64,000 nt of DNA from Desulfosporosinus hippei DSM 8344. Lineage in GTDB: Bacteria; Bacillota; Desulfitobacteriia; Desulfitobacteriales; Desulfitobacteriaceae. Location: positions 1 to 64,000 of the forward strand of contig NZ_FNCP01000014.1 in assembly GCF_900100785.1 (NCBI RefSeq), in the 5' to 3' direction. The notes beneath the pieces are model-generated. The model ran no database searches. It had not been told where the DNA came from and was given only the letters and a program-made list of their open reading frames with translations. How positions within the stretch are numbered: position 1 is the stretch's first letter; the number at the start of each line of letters is the position of its first letter. Positions 40,979 through 50,875 of this stretch are shown here, in pieces. The position numbers and the translations under genes were made by a program.

Positions 40979-42112
40979 CTACTTAATATTGGCAAAGGCA
41001 TCTTGAATGATAAAATACGAGGGTTTCAATCGTTCGTGAAAGGAGGGGGTATCCCATTCTTGCCAAGAAAATAAGTTCATCGTCGTAGATCCCACTACGT
41101 GATTTTCCTTGAGTAAGATTCCTCCGATGTAAAAACCGTTTGTCTTAATTGATTGAATTCCCGCTTTATATAAATCGTCCATCACCATTGCACTAGAAGG
41201 GTCGGTTACGTTTAATAGCGCCCATGGGATTCGGATTTCTAAATTATTATCTTGGACGAAGAAATCAGACAAAGAGTTGTAGTCTTTGCTTAGAGGATTT
41301 CCGTTACCATACAGCAATTTTCCAGTTTCATACTTACTGAAGGGGAGTTTTTGTTTATCTACGGGTAAATATAGTTCTTTGTTTAAAGTTAGGTATTCAG
41401 GATTGAAAATCCCGGAATTTCTTGCTTCATACGCAGGGTTGGCCTCAATTAGCTTGACACGTTTAGCGTATAAATAGTAAAAGGAATCGTAGTAAGAGTC
41501 GACCAAAATTCTTGAATTTTCCTTCCCGTTGAGAATAATGACAAACTCGGAGGGCCTCTCAAATGTTACGTTGTACTTAGGATAGGTACTGTTTCCCTGA
41601 TTAGAAATAGAATCTATAGGAATTAAGATTGTATCTTGTTCAAAATCATAGGTTTGAGCTGCAATTCTCAAATACAGGTATTTTTCATCAGATTTCACAT
41701 AGATAGAAAAGTTAGGGTCACTGACAAGGGGGTCTGCATTTTCCCATTCTGAGAAATCCCCATCAACATAGCAAGCAGAGGTCTTATTTCCCGGGTCAAA
41801 GGCCATTAACCCAAATTCTTGTTCGCTGGTTTGCGGATTAGACCCAAAGGGCCGTCGATCGGGAAGATCAAAATCCATAGTGTTCCAGCAGCGTTTGAAC
41901 CACTCATCTTGCCAGGAGAAGATAAGCGCACCTGCATACCCTTCTTCATAAATATCTTGGAGCATCTTGGCATTCATGGTGCCTTGATCGTGCTCACTGA
42001 GCATTCCTTGGTTAAGCCTCATTTTGCTGAGATGGGCCATTCCACGGGAAGCGGGTACTCCAAACTCCGCGACGAGTACCGGCAGTGAGCAGTAAAACCC
42101 TAGGATTATGCA
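40979..42112 (-). pseudogene. 5'-truncated gene for a large secreted/glycosidase-like protein
   Basis: The minus-strand frame is open from 42112 but has no start before an internal ATG at 42040. The preceding codons (SLPVLVAEFGVPASRG) clearly belong to the same protein, so the 5' end is missing. The first part, with AEFGVPASRG, NQGMLSEHDQG and GALIFSWQDEWFKRCWN, resembles the end of a glycoside-hydrolase-like barrel. The rest (about 260 residues with YVDGDFSEWENADPL) looks like a carbohydrate-binding-type beta domain. A shorter expressed protein from 42040 (353 aa) cannot be ruled out, but I see no ribosome binding site for it. Confidence 0.6.
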
Positions 42113-42390
42113 CTAATAATTTCCTTAGCCTAGTATGTTTCGTACTTATTCCAAAACAATACCAGTGGTGCCTATCAGATTTACTAGCTGACAAGTGCTC
42201 TTATGGCATTATTTTGAAATATACATAATTGGCAGAAGGAAAATCAGAAAATTCGGCGAATAAGATACTCAAGAATGCCGTCAGCCCTTGAAAAGGCAAT
42301 ATCTCAAATAATTTTCCGAGATCAAGCAAATCGATAAACTATTTACTTCAACGAAGTTATTAAAGAAAGTAGAGAGTGGAGGTAACCAAC

Positions 42391-42939
42391 TTGAACAAAT
42401 ATTTTTTGATAGATTCCGAAGTAGTGTTAATGATCATTGATATTCAAGCCAAATTAGTTCCGGTAATGAAATACGGCGAACAAGTTATTCAAAACGTCAA
42501 TACACTAATTTCCGTTGCCAAGAAATTAGGTGTTCCTATCATCGCTACAGAACAATACCCCAAAGGCCTAGGGAAGACCGTTTTAGAGGTAAGCAACAAT
42601 CTCGAGGGATCGTTAACCTGCGAAAAGTCTTCCTTTTCAGGCTGTACCAGTGAGGTAACTTCGGCACTCAAGGGACTGGGACGAAAGAAAGTCATTGTTA
42701 CCGGAACGGAAACCCATGTTTGTGTTTTCCAAACGGTAAGGGATTTACTTGATAATGGTTACCAGGTTTTTGTAGTGCGTGATGCGGTGTGTTCAAGAAC
42801 TAAGGAGAATTACTTAAATGGGTTATCCCTGATGACATCTATGGGAGCAGTAGAGACTAACACAGAAACAGTATTATTCGATTTGGTTAAGCAATCAGGT
42901 ACACCTCTGTTCAAGGAACTCTCTAAACTTATAAAATAA
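42391..42939 (+). CDS. Isochorismatase-family cysteine hydrolase
   Basis: A 182-residue hydrolase of the isochorismatase/nicotinamidase fold. The catalytic aspartate is in VLMIIDIQ (residues ~11-18), and the nucleophile cysteine is in GTETHVCVFQTVRDLLDNGY with the following VVRDAVCSR. Substrate cannot be told from sequence; nicotinamide, isochorismate and others are used in the family. TTG at 42391 is chosen because GTGGAGG lies eight bases before it; GTG at 42376 overlaps that site. A ~105-base near-identical copy of its middle lies at 63365-63468. Confidence 0.85.
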   Translation: MNKYFLIDSEVVLMIIDIQAKLVPVMKYGEQVIQNVNTLISVAKKLGVPIIATEQYPKGLGKTVLEVSNNLEGSLTCEKSSFSGCTSEVTSALKGLGRKKVIVTGTETHVCVFQTVRDLLDNGYQVFVVRDAVCSRTKENYLNGLSLMTSMGAVETNTETVLFDLVKQSGTPLFKELSKLIK

Positions 42940-43082
42940 GAGAAGTAATGCATGTAGCTACAAGTTTAAACATAATTTTAAATTATTATATCTTGTGGTC
43001 TGTAAAACTCACAGGTTTTAAACTTACTCTTCATGGTGAACTTAGACTTAATATAGTCAAACGTACAAGGGGGAACTTATTT

Positions 43083-43295
43083 ATGGTTTGGATGAATGTT
43101 GATAAACCAACCAAGAAGTGTACCTTACACATGAATAGTAGTTGTAACTACTTGCAAGAGAAACGTGAGACAGAGTATAAAGGAATAGGTAACTTAAAAT
43201 GTGATGGTGGATGGTTGAGTTTTACTGATCCGAAATTAGCAAAATTATATCATCAAATCAATTTGCCTGAGTACGAACTTATTGACCATTGTTAA
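43083..43295 (+). CDS. Small protein of unknown function
   Basis: A 70-residue protein, MVWMNVDKPTKKCTLHMNSSC followed by a WLSF segment, with two or three cysteines that could bind metal. An AAGGGGG lies eight bases before the ATG, which supports this start over the longer frame beginning at 42948. I do not recognise the family. Confidence 0.5.
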   Translation: MVWMNVDKPTKKCTLHMNSSCNYLQEKRETEYKGIGNLKCDGGWLSFTDPKLAKLYHQINLPEYELIDHC

Positions 43296-43562
43296 AGCCG
43301 AGGTTGAGATATTTATCAATGGTTTATGTGAAAAGTAGGTACATGTGTTACTATCGCCGAACAGAAAACTTTGTACAATAATAGAGACAAGTTATAGGTG
43401 AAAGAATGAACAATGAAACCTATAGGGTTTTGAGTAAATGCATGGGATTTTAGTTATATTTTGGAGACAAAATGGAAAGGATTTGAGTTATGAACTAAGG
43501 TCATACATGCGGTGCTGCTTTTTAACGGGCACGGTCTGGACCAACGGAGGTGCGAAACAAAA

Positions 43563-44645
43563 TTGTCTACGAATTGTGCCCTTGCTATTGCTATTCAGGC
43601 TGGAGTCCCGATCCTAACCTGGGGGCCCCCAGGTGTGGGAAAAACATCATCCATTTCTATGCTTGCGGATGGACTGGCACTCCCCCTAGAAGTTGTCCTG
43701 GCATCCATCCGTGAACCGTCGGATTTTTCCGGTCTTCCGGTCATTGGGGAGGAAGGTGTCCGTATGGAGCCTCCTGCCTGGGCCCATCGCCTGGCACGAG
43801 CTGGAAAAGGTGTGCTTTTTCTAGATGAAATTTCAACAGCTCCGCCTGCGGTTCAGTCTGCTCTATTGAGAGTCGTTTTAGATAGGGTTGTAGGGGATTT
43901 AGCTTTACCTAATGGAGTATCTGTTGTGGCATCGGCAAACCCGCCGGAACAGGCGGTTGGTGGATGGGATCTTTCTGCGCCTCTGGCGAACAGATTCTGC
44001 CACCTTTTTTGGTTCCTGGACACCCAGGGCTGGGTAGACGGCATGATTGGGGGATGGAATAACTCTGACTTACCCCACCTACCTTCGTCCTGGGAGAATT
44101 CAATACGAGAAAAAGAGATGCTTGTTGCCTCCTTTGTCCGGCATAGGCCTCATTTATTACTCCAGGTGCCCAAAGATGAAGGTCAAGCCGGGAAAGCCTG
44201 GCCGTCGCCCAGGTCTTGGTCCATGACAGCCAGGCTATTGGCAGCTGCGGAAAGTGTGCTGGCAAATGAGGATGTCGTGGCGACACTTACGGCTGGATGC
44301 GTTGGCGAAGGAGCCTGTTTGGAGTTCTTAGCCTGGTGCAGGGATTTGGATCTGCCTGATCCAGAAGAGATTCTGGCCAATCCGACCTACTTTCGGTTGC
44401 CGGATCGGGGAGACCAGGCTTTTGCCATACTGGTTTCAGTCATCGCTGCCGCTGTTGGCAGGCTGACTGAGGAACGTTGGTCTGCTGCTTGGAGGGTACT
44501 TGCCCAAGCATCGGAACATGGAAAAAAAGATATAGCAGCTGTTGCAGCCAAAAGATTAGCCGCAGCCAGGAAACCAGAATTATCGTTACCCCTGAAAGAA
44601 GTACAGGAATTTGCGCCGTTGCTTCAAAAAGGGGGACTAATGTGA
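43563..44645 (+). CDS. MoxR-type AAA+ ATPase
   Basis: A 360-residue AAA+ ATPase. Walker A GPPGVGKTS is near residue 22, Walker B GVLFLDEIST near residue 86, sensor 1 VVASANPPEQAVGG near 124, with SAPLANRFCHLFW after it. MoxR-type ATPases work as chaperones with von Willebrand-type partners to insert cofactors or remodel complexes; such a partner is encoded two genes downstream. TTG at 43563 follows GGAGGTG; an in-frame GTG at 43512 lacks a site. Its stop overlaps the next start by four bases. Confidence 0.87.
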   Translation: MSTNCALAIAIQAGVPILTWGPPGVGKTSSISMLADGLALPLEVVLASIREPSDFSGLPVIGEEGVRMEPPAWAHRLARAGKGVLFLDEISTAPPAVQSALLRVVLDRVVGDLALPNGVSVVASANPPEQAVGGWDLSAPLANRFCHLFWFLDTQGWVDGMIGGWNNSDLPHLPSSWENSIREKEMLVASFVRHRPHLLLQVPKDEGQAGKAWPSPRSWSMTARLLAAAESVLANEDVVATLTAGCVGEGACLEFLAWCRDLDLPDPEEILANPTYFRLPDRGDQAFAILVSVIAAAVGRLTEERWSAAWRVLAQASEHGKKDIAAVAAKRLAAARKPELSLPLKEVQEFAPLLQKGGLM

Positions 44646-45298
44646 ATTTTCCTTATGTGTACCGCAATATCCCCTGGAAAGAAAGTGTTTTCAAGCAATC
44701 CGGACGAGTTTTAGTAAGCATGGAAGGGATGATAAGGGAATCCAGACTGGACTTATTAAATCATGAAGGCTCAAAACTGTCGGCTTATCACATTTATGCT
44801 GTGCTCAAAGTAGCCCTGACTGAGGAATGGGTCCAAACAATGGAACAGCTGCATCGAAACAGGCAAAATCAGTGGAAAGCAGAAAAGTTTCTAAGCCCTG
44901 AAGGGGAAAAAGAGTACCGGCTTTATACAATTAGCCAGAAAGAGCCTGTGTGTTCCTCGGTAATTACCATTTCCAACAACCAAATCCATGACTTCTCCAT
45001 TCGGTTGGAAGATGCGGCACCTCTCCTTAAGAAAATCATGGAGGATTATCCGCCCGTCTTTTTGCAACGCTACCGAAATCACCCACTCAATCATCATTTT
45101 CCATCCCTATATTATTTAGACGCTAAAAACCTGAAATTCTTAAAGCTTCCGGACCCAATCAAAGAGCAGAGAGAGCGAACCCAAAGAATTATTGTTTATG
45201 AGGATGTTCTTTCTTCCGGAATCTCTCAGGCTGGAGAAACGTCTGGAATACTCGAAACAATTGAAGCCATTAAATGTTTGGAGGTGTTGCAGGCGTGA
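44642..45298 (+). CDS. Unknown protein between MoxR and vWA genes
   Basis: A 218-residue cytoplasmic protein with no membrane segment and no motif I recognise. Visible features are a basic, helical middle (HRNRQNQWKAEKFLSPEGEK) and a short YEDVLSSGISQAGETSG near the end. GTG at 44642 overlaps the MoxR stop (GTGA) and its own stop overlaps the next start the same way, so the three genes are translationally coupled. It is probably a subunit or substrate adaptor of the MoxR/vWA machine. Confidence 0.72.
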   Translation: MNFPYVYRNIPWKESVFKQSGRVLVSMEGMIRESRLDLLNHEGSKLSAYHIYAVLKVALTEEWVQTMEQLHRNRQNQWKAEKFLSPEGEKEYRLYTISQKEPVCSSVITISNNQIHDFSIRLEDAAPLLKKIMEDYPPVFLQRYRNHPLNHHFPSLYYLDAKNLKFLKLPDPIKEQRERTQRIIVYEDVLSSGISQAGETSGILETIEAIKCLEVLQA

Positions 45299-46617
45299 TT
45301 CTCCCTCTTGAGCTGCAGGCTGCCCGCATCCGCCTAGCAATAGAACGTCCCTATTTGGCTTCTGCTGCCTGGGCCCTCCAGCCGGTGCCAAAGCCTGGCT
45401 TGACATCCCTGGCCGTCGATATGTATTGGAGACTCTACTACGACCCTGCCGTATTATCCTTGTGGCCGGTGGAAGTACTCGAAGGCGCTTTATACCATGA
45501 AATTTGTCATCTTCTCCGCAATCACGCGGAAAGGATGAGAAACTATAATCCACACTTAAGCAATATCGCTGCTGATGCGGAAATTAATGACGACCTCATC
45601 AGTGAAGGTGTTAAGCTTCCGGCTCAAGCAGTAACTCCAGAATCCATCGGACAACAGGATAATCTCCTGGCTGAGGAATACTATGCAGCCTTGGAGAAAC
45701 AGGAATGGCCGTCTTCAGCCGAGCAAGCAAAAAATAATCCACTGTCAAATTCAACAGTCGAAAAAGAAACTGAAGAAGCAGCGGATGCTTCTGATCGGAA
45801 TTCTTTTAAGGGCAAAGAAGGAGAGTACGGTGGTTCTAATTCCTCGGAAGAAGAAAGTGAACTTCCTTCACCCGGTTCAGGTCGATGCGGCTCTTGTGCA
45901 ACCGGTCAAATGGCGTCATGGGAAGATAAATCGCCTAGCCAAGAGTCTTCCTCGGGTCTAAGTGTAACGGAAGGAGAATTAATCCGCCGGAATGTTGCCA
46001 AGCAAATCAAGGAACATACAAGAGGTCAAGGCGGTGTACCTGGTCATTGGGTTCGATGGGCAGAAGATAAGCTTTATCCAAGAATAGACTGGCGAAAACA
46101 GCTTGCAGCTGCTGTTCGATTTGCAGCAGCGAATATAAGCGGAGAAGTAGATTATACCTATCGTCGGCCCTCACGCCGTCAGGGACGGGTCGGAAATGGG
46201 GATGTTATTTTTCCGTCCATGCATTGTCCTGTACCTTCAGTAGCTGTTCTGGCGGATACTAGTGGAAGCATATCTGAGAAGATGCTTGACCAGACCCTAG
46301 CCGAAATATCCGGTATCTTAAAGTCCTTGGGACAAAAGGAAAAAATCCACGTTTTGGCGGTTGATCAAACTGTCGAGTTTTGCCATCGGGTGTTTCGCCC
46401 AGAACAAATCAAACTTGTGGGAGGCGGTGGAACAGACATGGGGGTTGGTTTGGAAGCTGCTTCAAAATTAAAGCCTATACCTCAATTGGGAATAGTTATT
46501 ACAGATGGGGTTACACCATGGCCAGATCGTCCACCACGAGGGATGAAAGTAATTGTAGCTTTGTACGGAGACAGAACCGCTCCGGCTTGGGCCAAAGTAA
46601 TCCATATTAGTCCCTAA
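45295..46617 (+). CDS. vWA-like protein with HExxH metallopeptidase domain (DUF2201 type)
   Basis: A 440-residue protein. The N-terminal half has a zinc-peptidase-like helix, EGALYHEICHLLRNHAERM (HEICH near residue 68). A low-complexity acidic/serine linker (about residues 140-225) follows. The C-terminal ~140 residues are a vWA-like domain with VAVLADTSGSIS (MIDAS DTSGS, near residue 320) and GGGGTDM. This is the architecture of the putative metallopeptidase/VWA-like proteins that accompany MoxR ATPases. Start GTG at 45295 has GGAGGTG upstream and overlaps the previous stop. Target unknown. Confidence 0.85.
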   Translation: MILPLELQAARIRLAIERPYLASAAWALQPVPKPGLTSLAVDMYWRLYYDPAVLSLWPVEVLEGALYHEICHLLRNHAERMRNYNPHLSNIAADAEINDDLISEGVKLPAQAVTPESIGQQDNLLAEEYYAALEKQEWPSSAEQAKNNPLSNSTVEKETEEAADASDRNSFKGKEGEYGGSNSSEEESELPSPGSGRCGSCATGQMASWEDKSPSQESSSGLSVTEGELIRRNVAKQIKEHTRGQGGVPGHWVRWAEDKLYPRIDWRKQLAAAVRFAAANISGEVDYTYRRPSRRQGRVGNGDVIFPSMHCPVPSVAVLADTSGSISEKMLDQTLAEISGILKSLGQKEKIHVLAVDQTVEFCHRVFRPEQIKLVGGGGTDMGVGLEAASKLKPIPQLGIVITDGVTPWPDRPPRGMKVIVALYGDRTAPAWAKVIHISP

Positions 46618-46680
46618 AAGGGTACGACTTGATATGAATTTTTAGAAATTACTTTGCTTTTTCCTGAAGCTAGTAATTCA

Positions 46681-46739
46681 ATAAAATAGGGGCTGATGCA
46701 AAACGAACAGAGTTCGTAGAGCATCGGCCCCTATTTTAT
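46681..46739 (+). terminator. Terminator of the MoxR/vWA operon
   Basis: ATAAAATAGGGGCTGATGC pairs with GCATCGGCCCCTATTTTAT (one G-U), with an inner CGAAC/GTTCG hairpin. Confidence 0.75.
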
Positions 46740-46866
46740 GTATAAAAAAATATAAACAACGTATTAAATGGATACTATCAATTAGTTTTTGAATTTAATT
46801 TTAATGTGTTAATACCGAAAGAAGACCAAGCTCGACTGCTGAGCCATATTTTGAAGGATTGCTTTC

Positions 46867-47085
46867 TCACCTAACTTTATTATTTTCAAAAAGGAAAGAG
46901 ATAGAGTAAACACCTGCTATACCAACTAGTGTATAAATAATTCGACTTAATCCAGATGAGGACCTTAGTGTATCTCCGCCAAAAAGAGTAGTGACAAGGT
47001 CCCATTGAAAGACGCCGACTAACAACCAGTTTATAGCTCCGATAATCACAAGTATTAAAGCAGTTTTCGACAACCAATTCATCAA
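46867..47085 (-). CDS. DUF378 family small membrane protein
   Basis: A 72-residue protein with two membrane helices: KTALILVIIGAINWLLVGVF (residues 7-26) and LSRIIYTLVGIAGVYSISFLF. GAINWLLVG is the DUF378 hallmark. GGAGGAAAC lies before the ATG. The function of the family is unknown. The gene is solitary. Confidence 0.87.
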   Translation of the reverse strand: MMNWLSKTALILVIIGAINWLLVGVFQWDLVTTLFGGDTLRSSSGLSRIIYTLVGIAGVYSISFLFENNKVR

Positions 47086-47532
47086 AGTTTCCTCCTTAAA
47101 ATTTAAGTATAAACATATCTATATTATTGGCATATTTTAGTGTTTTATACTCACTCATAGATCTCGATTTTCGAAGTAAAAACCTATTTAATCAGGTAAA
47201 CTACCGGCCTTTTTCTTTTATTTTGGAATATTCAGCTAACGTTGAAGGAAAACAAGCAAAAATGTGGAACAAATTATTAGAAAACTTGTTAATTATCTAT
47301 TGTCTTTGAGAACAATCTAATTAGCTAGAGTTTCATAATTTCAAATAGAAGTTGAGGACTTTCATGGAGTTATTAATAAACAAATTGATTAAGCAATTAA
47401 AAGGACTAATTCCGCGGAAGTAAATTGGCCATCATTAGTACCTTGCTAAGTATACGGTTTGAATAACACGTTGATAAAGAAGGCTTTTTAGAGTTGTTCT
47501 TTAACAGTGAATCAGAATTTGGAGGGCTTATT
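47086..47532. other. Intergenic stretch before the acyl-CoA synthetase
   Basis: About 450 AT-rich bases. A 60-codon plus frame (47127-47309) and a 19-codon frame (47364-47423) have no similarity or ribosome binding site that I trust. No RNA structure or clear promoter stands out. Confidence 0.5.
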
Positions 47533-49689
47533 ATGAATGAGGTGAGACCCATGTTTAACGATTTCAATTCTTTGAAACAATTTTTTGAACCTGAATCAAT
47601 AGCTATTCTTGGAGCTTCAAGTGATACAACTAAACCTAGCTCAAAACCCCAGGTGTCGCTGATAAACAGAGGATATAAAGGTAAGATTTATCCTGTTAAC
47701 CCAAAATACAAAGAAATATTTGGCCACAAATGTTACTCTTCCTTGGCAGATATACCTGGTAAAGTGGATTTGGTAATAATCTCAATACCTGCTCAAGGAG
47801 TCTATACCGCTTTGGAACAGTGCATTGCCAAAGGTATTTGCTCAGCAGTCATCTTTAGTTCGGGATTTGCGGAAACCGGTTTAGAGGGGCGTGTACTTCA
47901 GGACAAAATCACAGCGTTGGCTAAGGCGTCCGGTATCCGCCTGTGCGGACCTAATAGCGTTGGGTTGATTAATACCATTAACGGAGTCATGGCTTCTTTT
48001 GCTCATATTGTGGATATTCCGGACGTGGCCTCGAAATCTGTAGGTTTTGTTACTCAAAGCGGCGCTTATGGAGTCTTGATCTATGCTCAGGCTCTTGCCA
48101 ACGGTGTTGGGTTTAATTATTTCGTCAGTGTGGGCAATGAAGCGGACACGGAATTTGCTGATTTTTTAGGATATATGATTCATGATAGCGCAACCAAGCT
48201 GGTAGGGGGGTATCTTGAGGGCGCGAGAGATGGGGCTAAATTACGAAGAGTGGCTGAGGAAGCAGTGAAACTTGAAAAACCCATAATGATTATGAAAGTG
48301 GGGCGAAGTAAGGTTGGAGCAAAGGCTGCTTCCTCGCATACCGGCTCTCTGGCAGGGGTTGACCAGATCTATGACGGTTTTTTTAAACAAACAGGGATCA
48401 TCAGAATTGATGGGTACGAAGAGATGATTGCTTTTGCCCCATTTATTTCAGCGGGACGATTACCTCAGGGAAAAAACGTTGCCATAGTGAGCATTTCCGG
48501 TGGTATCGGAATTACTCTAGCCGATGCATGCGAGGGGCTGGGTTTAACTCTGCCCATGCTTAAAGAAAGCACTATGGCAAAGATGAAAGAGGTTCTTCCT
48601 TTCTTCGCATCCGCCCAGAACCCCATCGATATGACAGGCAAGTTCATGACTCATCCACAAATACTATTGACCTGCTTAAATGCTTTACTTGAGGATGATA
48701 GCATAGATATTATTTTTGCAAACTTTGAATTATTTGAACCATACGGAGTTGAAATTGCTCGAGGAATTATTGATATTTATAACTCTACCAGTAAGACCAT
48801 AGTCCTTAATCCCTGGGTTTACCCCGGAACTGACGAAGGCGAAGGGGTCAGAGAACTGCGTAGGGCAGGGTTGCCTGTGTTCTTTAATCCAACCTTGACA
48901 GTTCGTGCACTAGCTCAGATGGCTGATTATGCCGAGTTTCTGCGTAAACGGAAAAATAGAGAATATCAAATACCTGTTATAAATCAAGGGGAAAGAAGCA
49001 AAGTTGAGTTAAATGGTTTAGAAGGTATTTTAAGCGAAGGGATATCTAAAAACCTCCTAGCCAGTTTCGGCATTCCGGTTACCAAGGAAAGCTTGGCCCA
49101 AAATGAGGATGAGGCTGCTTTCATGGCTAGGCAGATAGGATATCCTGTAGTTCTCAAGGTGGATTCATCGGATATTCCACACAAAACCGAAGCCAATGCT
49201 TTAATGCTTAATCTGTCCTCGGAAGAAGAAGTAAGAAGGGCGTACAAGATTGTACTGCAAAATGCGAAAAAACATAAGCCGGATGCCAGGATTAATGGGG
49301 TGTTAGTACAGGAAATGTTGTCGGAGGGTATAGAAGTAATAATTGGGGTTACCAGGGACAAAGTATTTGGTCCAACTATCATGTTTGGTTTAGGCGGAAT
49401 TTACGTAGAAGTGTTAAAGGACGTTTCCTTCCGTGTAGCGCCACTCAGTCCAGGAGATGCCCGGGATATGATTGAGGAAATAAAGGGTTTTGGGCTACTC
49501 AAGGGAGTAAGAGGAAAGCCGCCCGCCGATTTAGATGCGCTTGTGGATGTAATTATGAAGGTATCTGCCATGGTAACGGAACTGAAGGATCAAGTTGAAG
49601 AGTTGGATATTAACCCCTTAATAGTATATCCTGCTCAAATGGGGGCTAAGGCTGCAGATGCTATGGTTGTTCTACGAAGCAGTTTTTGA
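47533..49689 (+). CDS. ADP-forming acyl-CoA (acetate-CoA ligase) synthetase, fused alpha-beta
   Basis: A 718-residue NDP-forming acyl-CoA synthetase. The CoA-binding domain (FFEPESIAILGASSD..., residues ~14-130) and the succinyl-CoA-ligase-like domain make up the alpha part. SSHTGSLAGVDQIYDGFFKQTGI (about 270) contains the family's phosphohistidine region. The beta ATP-grasp part starts near residue 500 (ILSEGISKNLLASFGIPVTKE) and includes VLKVDSSDIPHKTEA and ELDINPLIVYP. It converts an acyl-CoA plus ADP to acid plus ATP. Substrate may be acetyl-CoA or an aromatic acyl-CoA. ATG at 47533 follows GGAGGG. It lies upstream of the methyl-transfer genes, which fits energy conservation. Confidence 0.87.
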   Translation: MNEVRPMFNDFNSLKQFFEPESIAILGASSDTTKPSSKPQVSLINRGYKGKIYPVNPKYKEIFGHKCYSSLADIPGKVDLVIISIPAQGVYTALEQCIAKGICSAVIFSSGFAETGLEGRVLQDKITALAKASGIRLCGPNSVGLINTINGVMASFAHIVDIPDVASKSVGFVTQSGAYGVLIYAQALANGVGFNYFVSVGNEADTEFADFLGYMIHDSATKLVGGYLEGARDGAKLRRVAEEAVKLEKPIMIMKVGRSKVGAKAASSHTGSLAGVDQIYDGFFKQTGIIRIDGYEEMIAFAPFISAGRLPQGKNVAIVSISGGIGITLADACEGLGLTLPMLKESTMAKMKEVLPFFASAQNPIDMTGKFMTHPQILLTCLNALLEDDSIDIIFANFELFEPYGVEIARGIIDIYNSTSKTIVLNPWVYPGTDEGEGVRELRRAGLPVFFNPTLTVRALAQMADYAEFLRKRKNREYQIPVINQGERSKVELNGLEGILSEGISKNLLASFGIPVTKESLAQNEDEAAFMARQIGYPVVLKVDSSDIPHKTEANALMLNLSSEEEVRRAYKIVLQNAKKHKPDARINGVLVQEMLSEGIEVIIGVTRDKVFGPTIMFGLGGIYVEVLKDVSFRVAPLSPGDARDMIEEIKGFGLLKGVRGKPPADLDALVDVIMKVSAMVTELKDQVEELDINPLIVYPAQMGAKAADAMVVLRSSF

Positions 49690-49874
49690 GCTGATAAAGC
49701 CGAAGAAATTGGGTGAAGTCGCCCGGTTTGTTAAATAAAATCTAGCGTTTACAGATTAGACGCTGTATATTTAATACAATACTGTACATGCACGTTTAAA
49801 TAATTAGCAAAAGAACAGGCTGTTCACATGTGTCAGACTGGCTGAAGTAAGACGAGTCAGAAGGAGATAGTGTT

Positions 49875-50531
49875 ATGAGTCTAAAAATAATAGCCTGTGA
49901 GGTTATAAAAGAAGAACTACTTGAAATTGCCTCAGGTCGGGATATTGATTTTGAGTTTCTTCCCCAAGGAAAGCATAATTATCCGGATAAATTAGGTCAG
50001 GAATTGCAGGGCATTTTGGATGGGATAAGGGGTTATTCACATGTTATCCTGGCCTTTGGTCTGTGCGGCAATGCAACAAAGAATTTACGGTCGGGTGATT
50101 TTAAGCTGACCATCCCCAGGGTTCACGACTGCATCCCCCTGCTGCTTGGCTCACAGGAAAGCTATGATAAACATCACCGGGAAGAGGTAGGAACTTTGTA
50201 TTTGTCCTGTGGTTGGACAAACAGCGAGGGCTCTGTTATGGGAGAGTATAAGCGTACTCTTGAAAAGTATGGGGCCAAAAAAGCTGCTCGAATTTATGAC
50301 ATGATGTATAAAGGCTATAAGCGGGTATTATTTATTCGGACAGGAGTTGCAAATGAAGAAAACTATCTGAAGATCTCCAAAGGGATCGGAGAATTATTAA
50401 GCTTGGATCATCAAATCATCCAAGGGGATTTGACATATATTGAAAGGCTAGTCAATGGGCCTTGGCCTGACCGGGAGTTTATTAACATTCCTGCCTACGG
50501 AAGCATTGATGAGTCTTATTTCACGAGGTGA
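49875..50531 (+). CDS. DUF1638 family protein
   Basis: A 218-residue protein of the DUF1638 family: SLKIIACEVIKEEL at the N-terminus, HVILAFGLCGNATKNLRSGDFKLTIPRVHDCIPLLLGS near residues 55-92 with two conserved cysteines, and LYLSCGWTNSE. DUF1638 genes are repeatedly found beside corrinoid methyltransferase genes in methanogens and anaerobic Firmicutes, but no activity is established to my knowledge. The conserved Cys/His residues suggest metal or cofactor binding. It precedes the corrinoid protein gene by ~345 bases. Confidence 0.87.
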   Translation: MSLKIIACEVIKEELLEIASGRDIDFEFLPQGKHNYPDKLGQELQGILDGIRGYSHVILAFGLCGNATKNLRSGDFKLTIPRVHDCIPLLLGSQESYDKHHREEVGTLYLSCGWTNSEGSVMGEYKRTLEKYGAKKAARIYDMMYKGYKRVLFIRTGVANEENYLKISKGIGELLSLDHQIIQGDLTYIERLVNGPWPDREFINIPAYGSIDESYFTR

Positions 50532-50615
50532 ATCTAAATCAGCTATAAGGTTGAGATTGTCAAGGCACTGGTAAAAAGGGTAGTCCTGGGGTATGTCGGT
50601 ATTAACAAAAAATCA

Positions 50616-50647
50616 AAATCCTTCAGAACCGAGTTTCTGGAGGATTT
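50616..50647 (+). terminator. Terminator-like hairpin after the DUF1638 gene
   Basis: AAATCCTTCAGAA pairs with TTTCTGGAGGATTT (with G-U pairs) around a short loop. It separates DUF1638 from the corrinoid operon. Confidence 0.5.
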
Positions 50648-50762
50648 ACTGTTTCTTCTGCTAATTAGAATAATTAGACATAATGGTTTTAAGCGGCACC
50701 TAGCGTTTAAAAAAGAGAACTTCAGTATTGGACAATTATGACCTAAAATAAGAATAGAACGT

Positions 50763-50831
50763 TTGACAAAATAAATTTTTGATTATAATATAAATTTAAA
50801 ATATTCCTTTTGTTTATACCTGTATATATAA
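50763..50831 (+). promoter_or_regulatory. Promoter and candidate GntR operator of the corrinoid/GntR operon
   Basis: TTGACA (50763-50768) is followed by TATAAT (50784-50789, spacer 15) or TAATAT (50786-50791, spacer 17). Downstream, CTGTATATATAA (50820-50831) matches CTGTATATACAG at ten of twelve positions. Closer matches occur before the two other methyl-transfer units (54459, 55347). Confidence 0.55.
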
Positions 50832-50875
50832 GAATAATTCTTGCAAAACCCTAAAATGGTTTGGGGAGGAAAAAG

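Noticed and set aside
44477-44641. Upstream extension of the gene between moxR and the vWA gene
   Set aside because: It runs in another frame inside moxR; the GTGA overlap at 44642 is the standard coupled start.
47127-47423. A 60-codon and a 19-codon frame before the acyl-CoA synthetase
   Set aside because: No recognised similarity or convincing ribosome binding site; the region is AT-rich and low in coding character.
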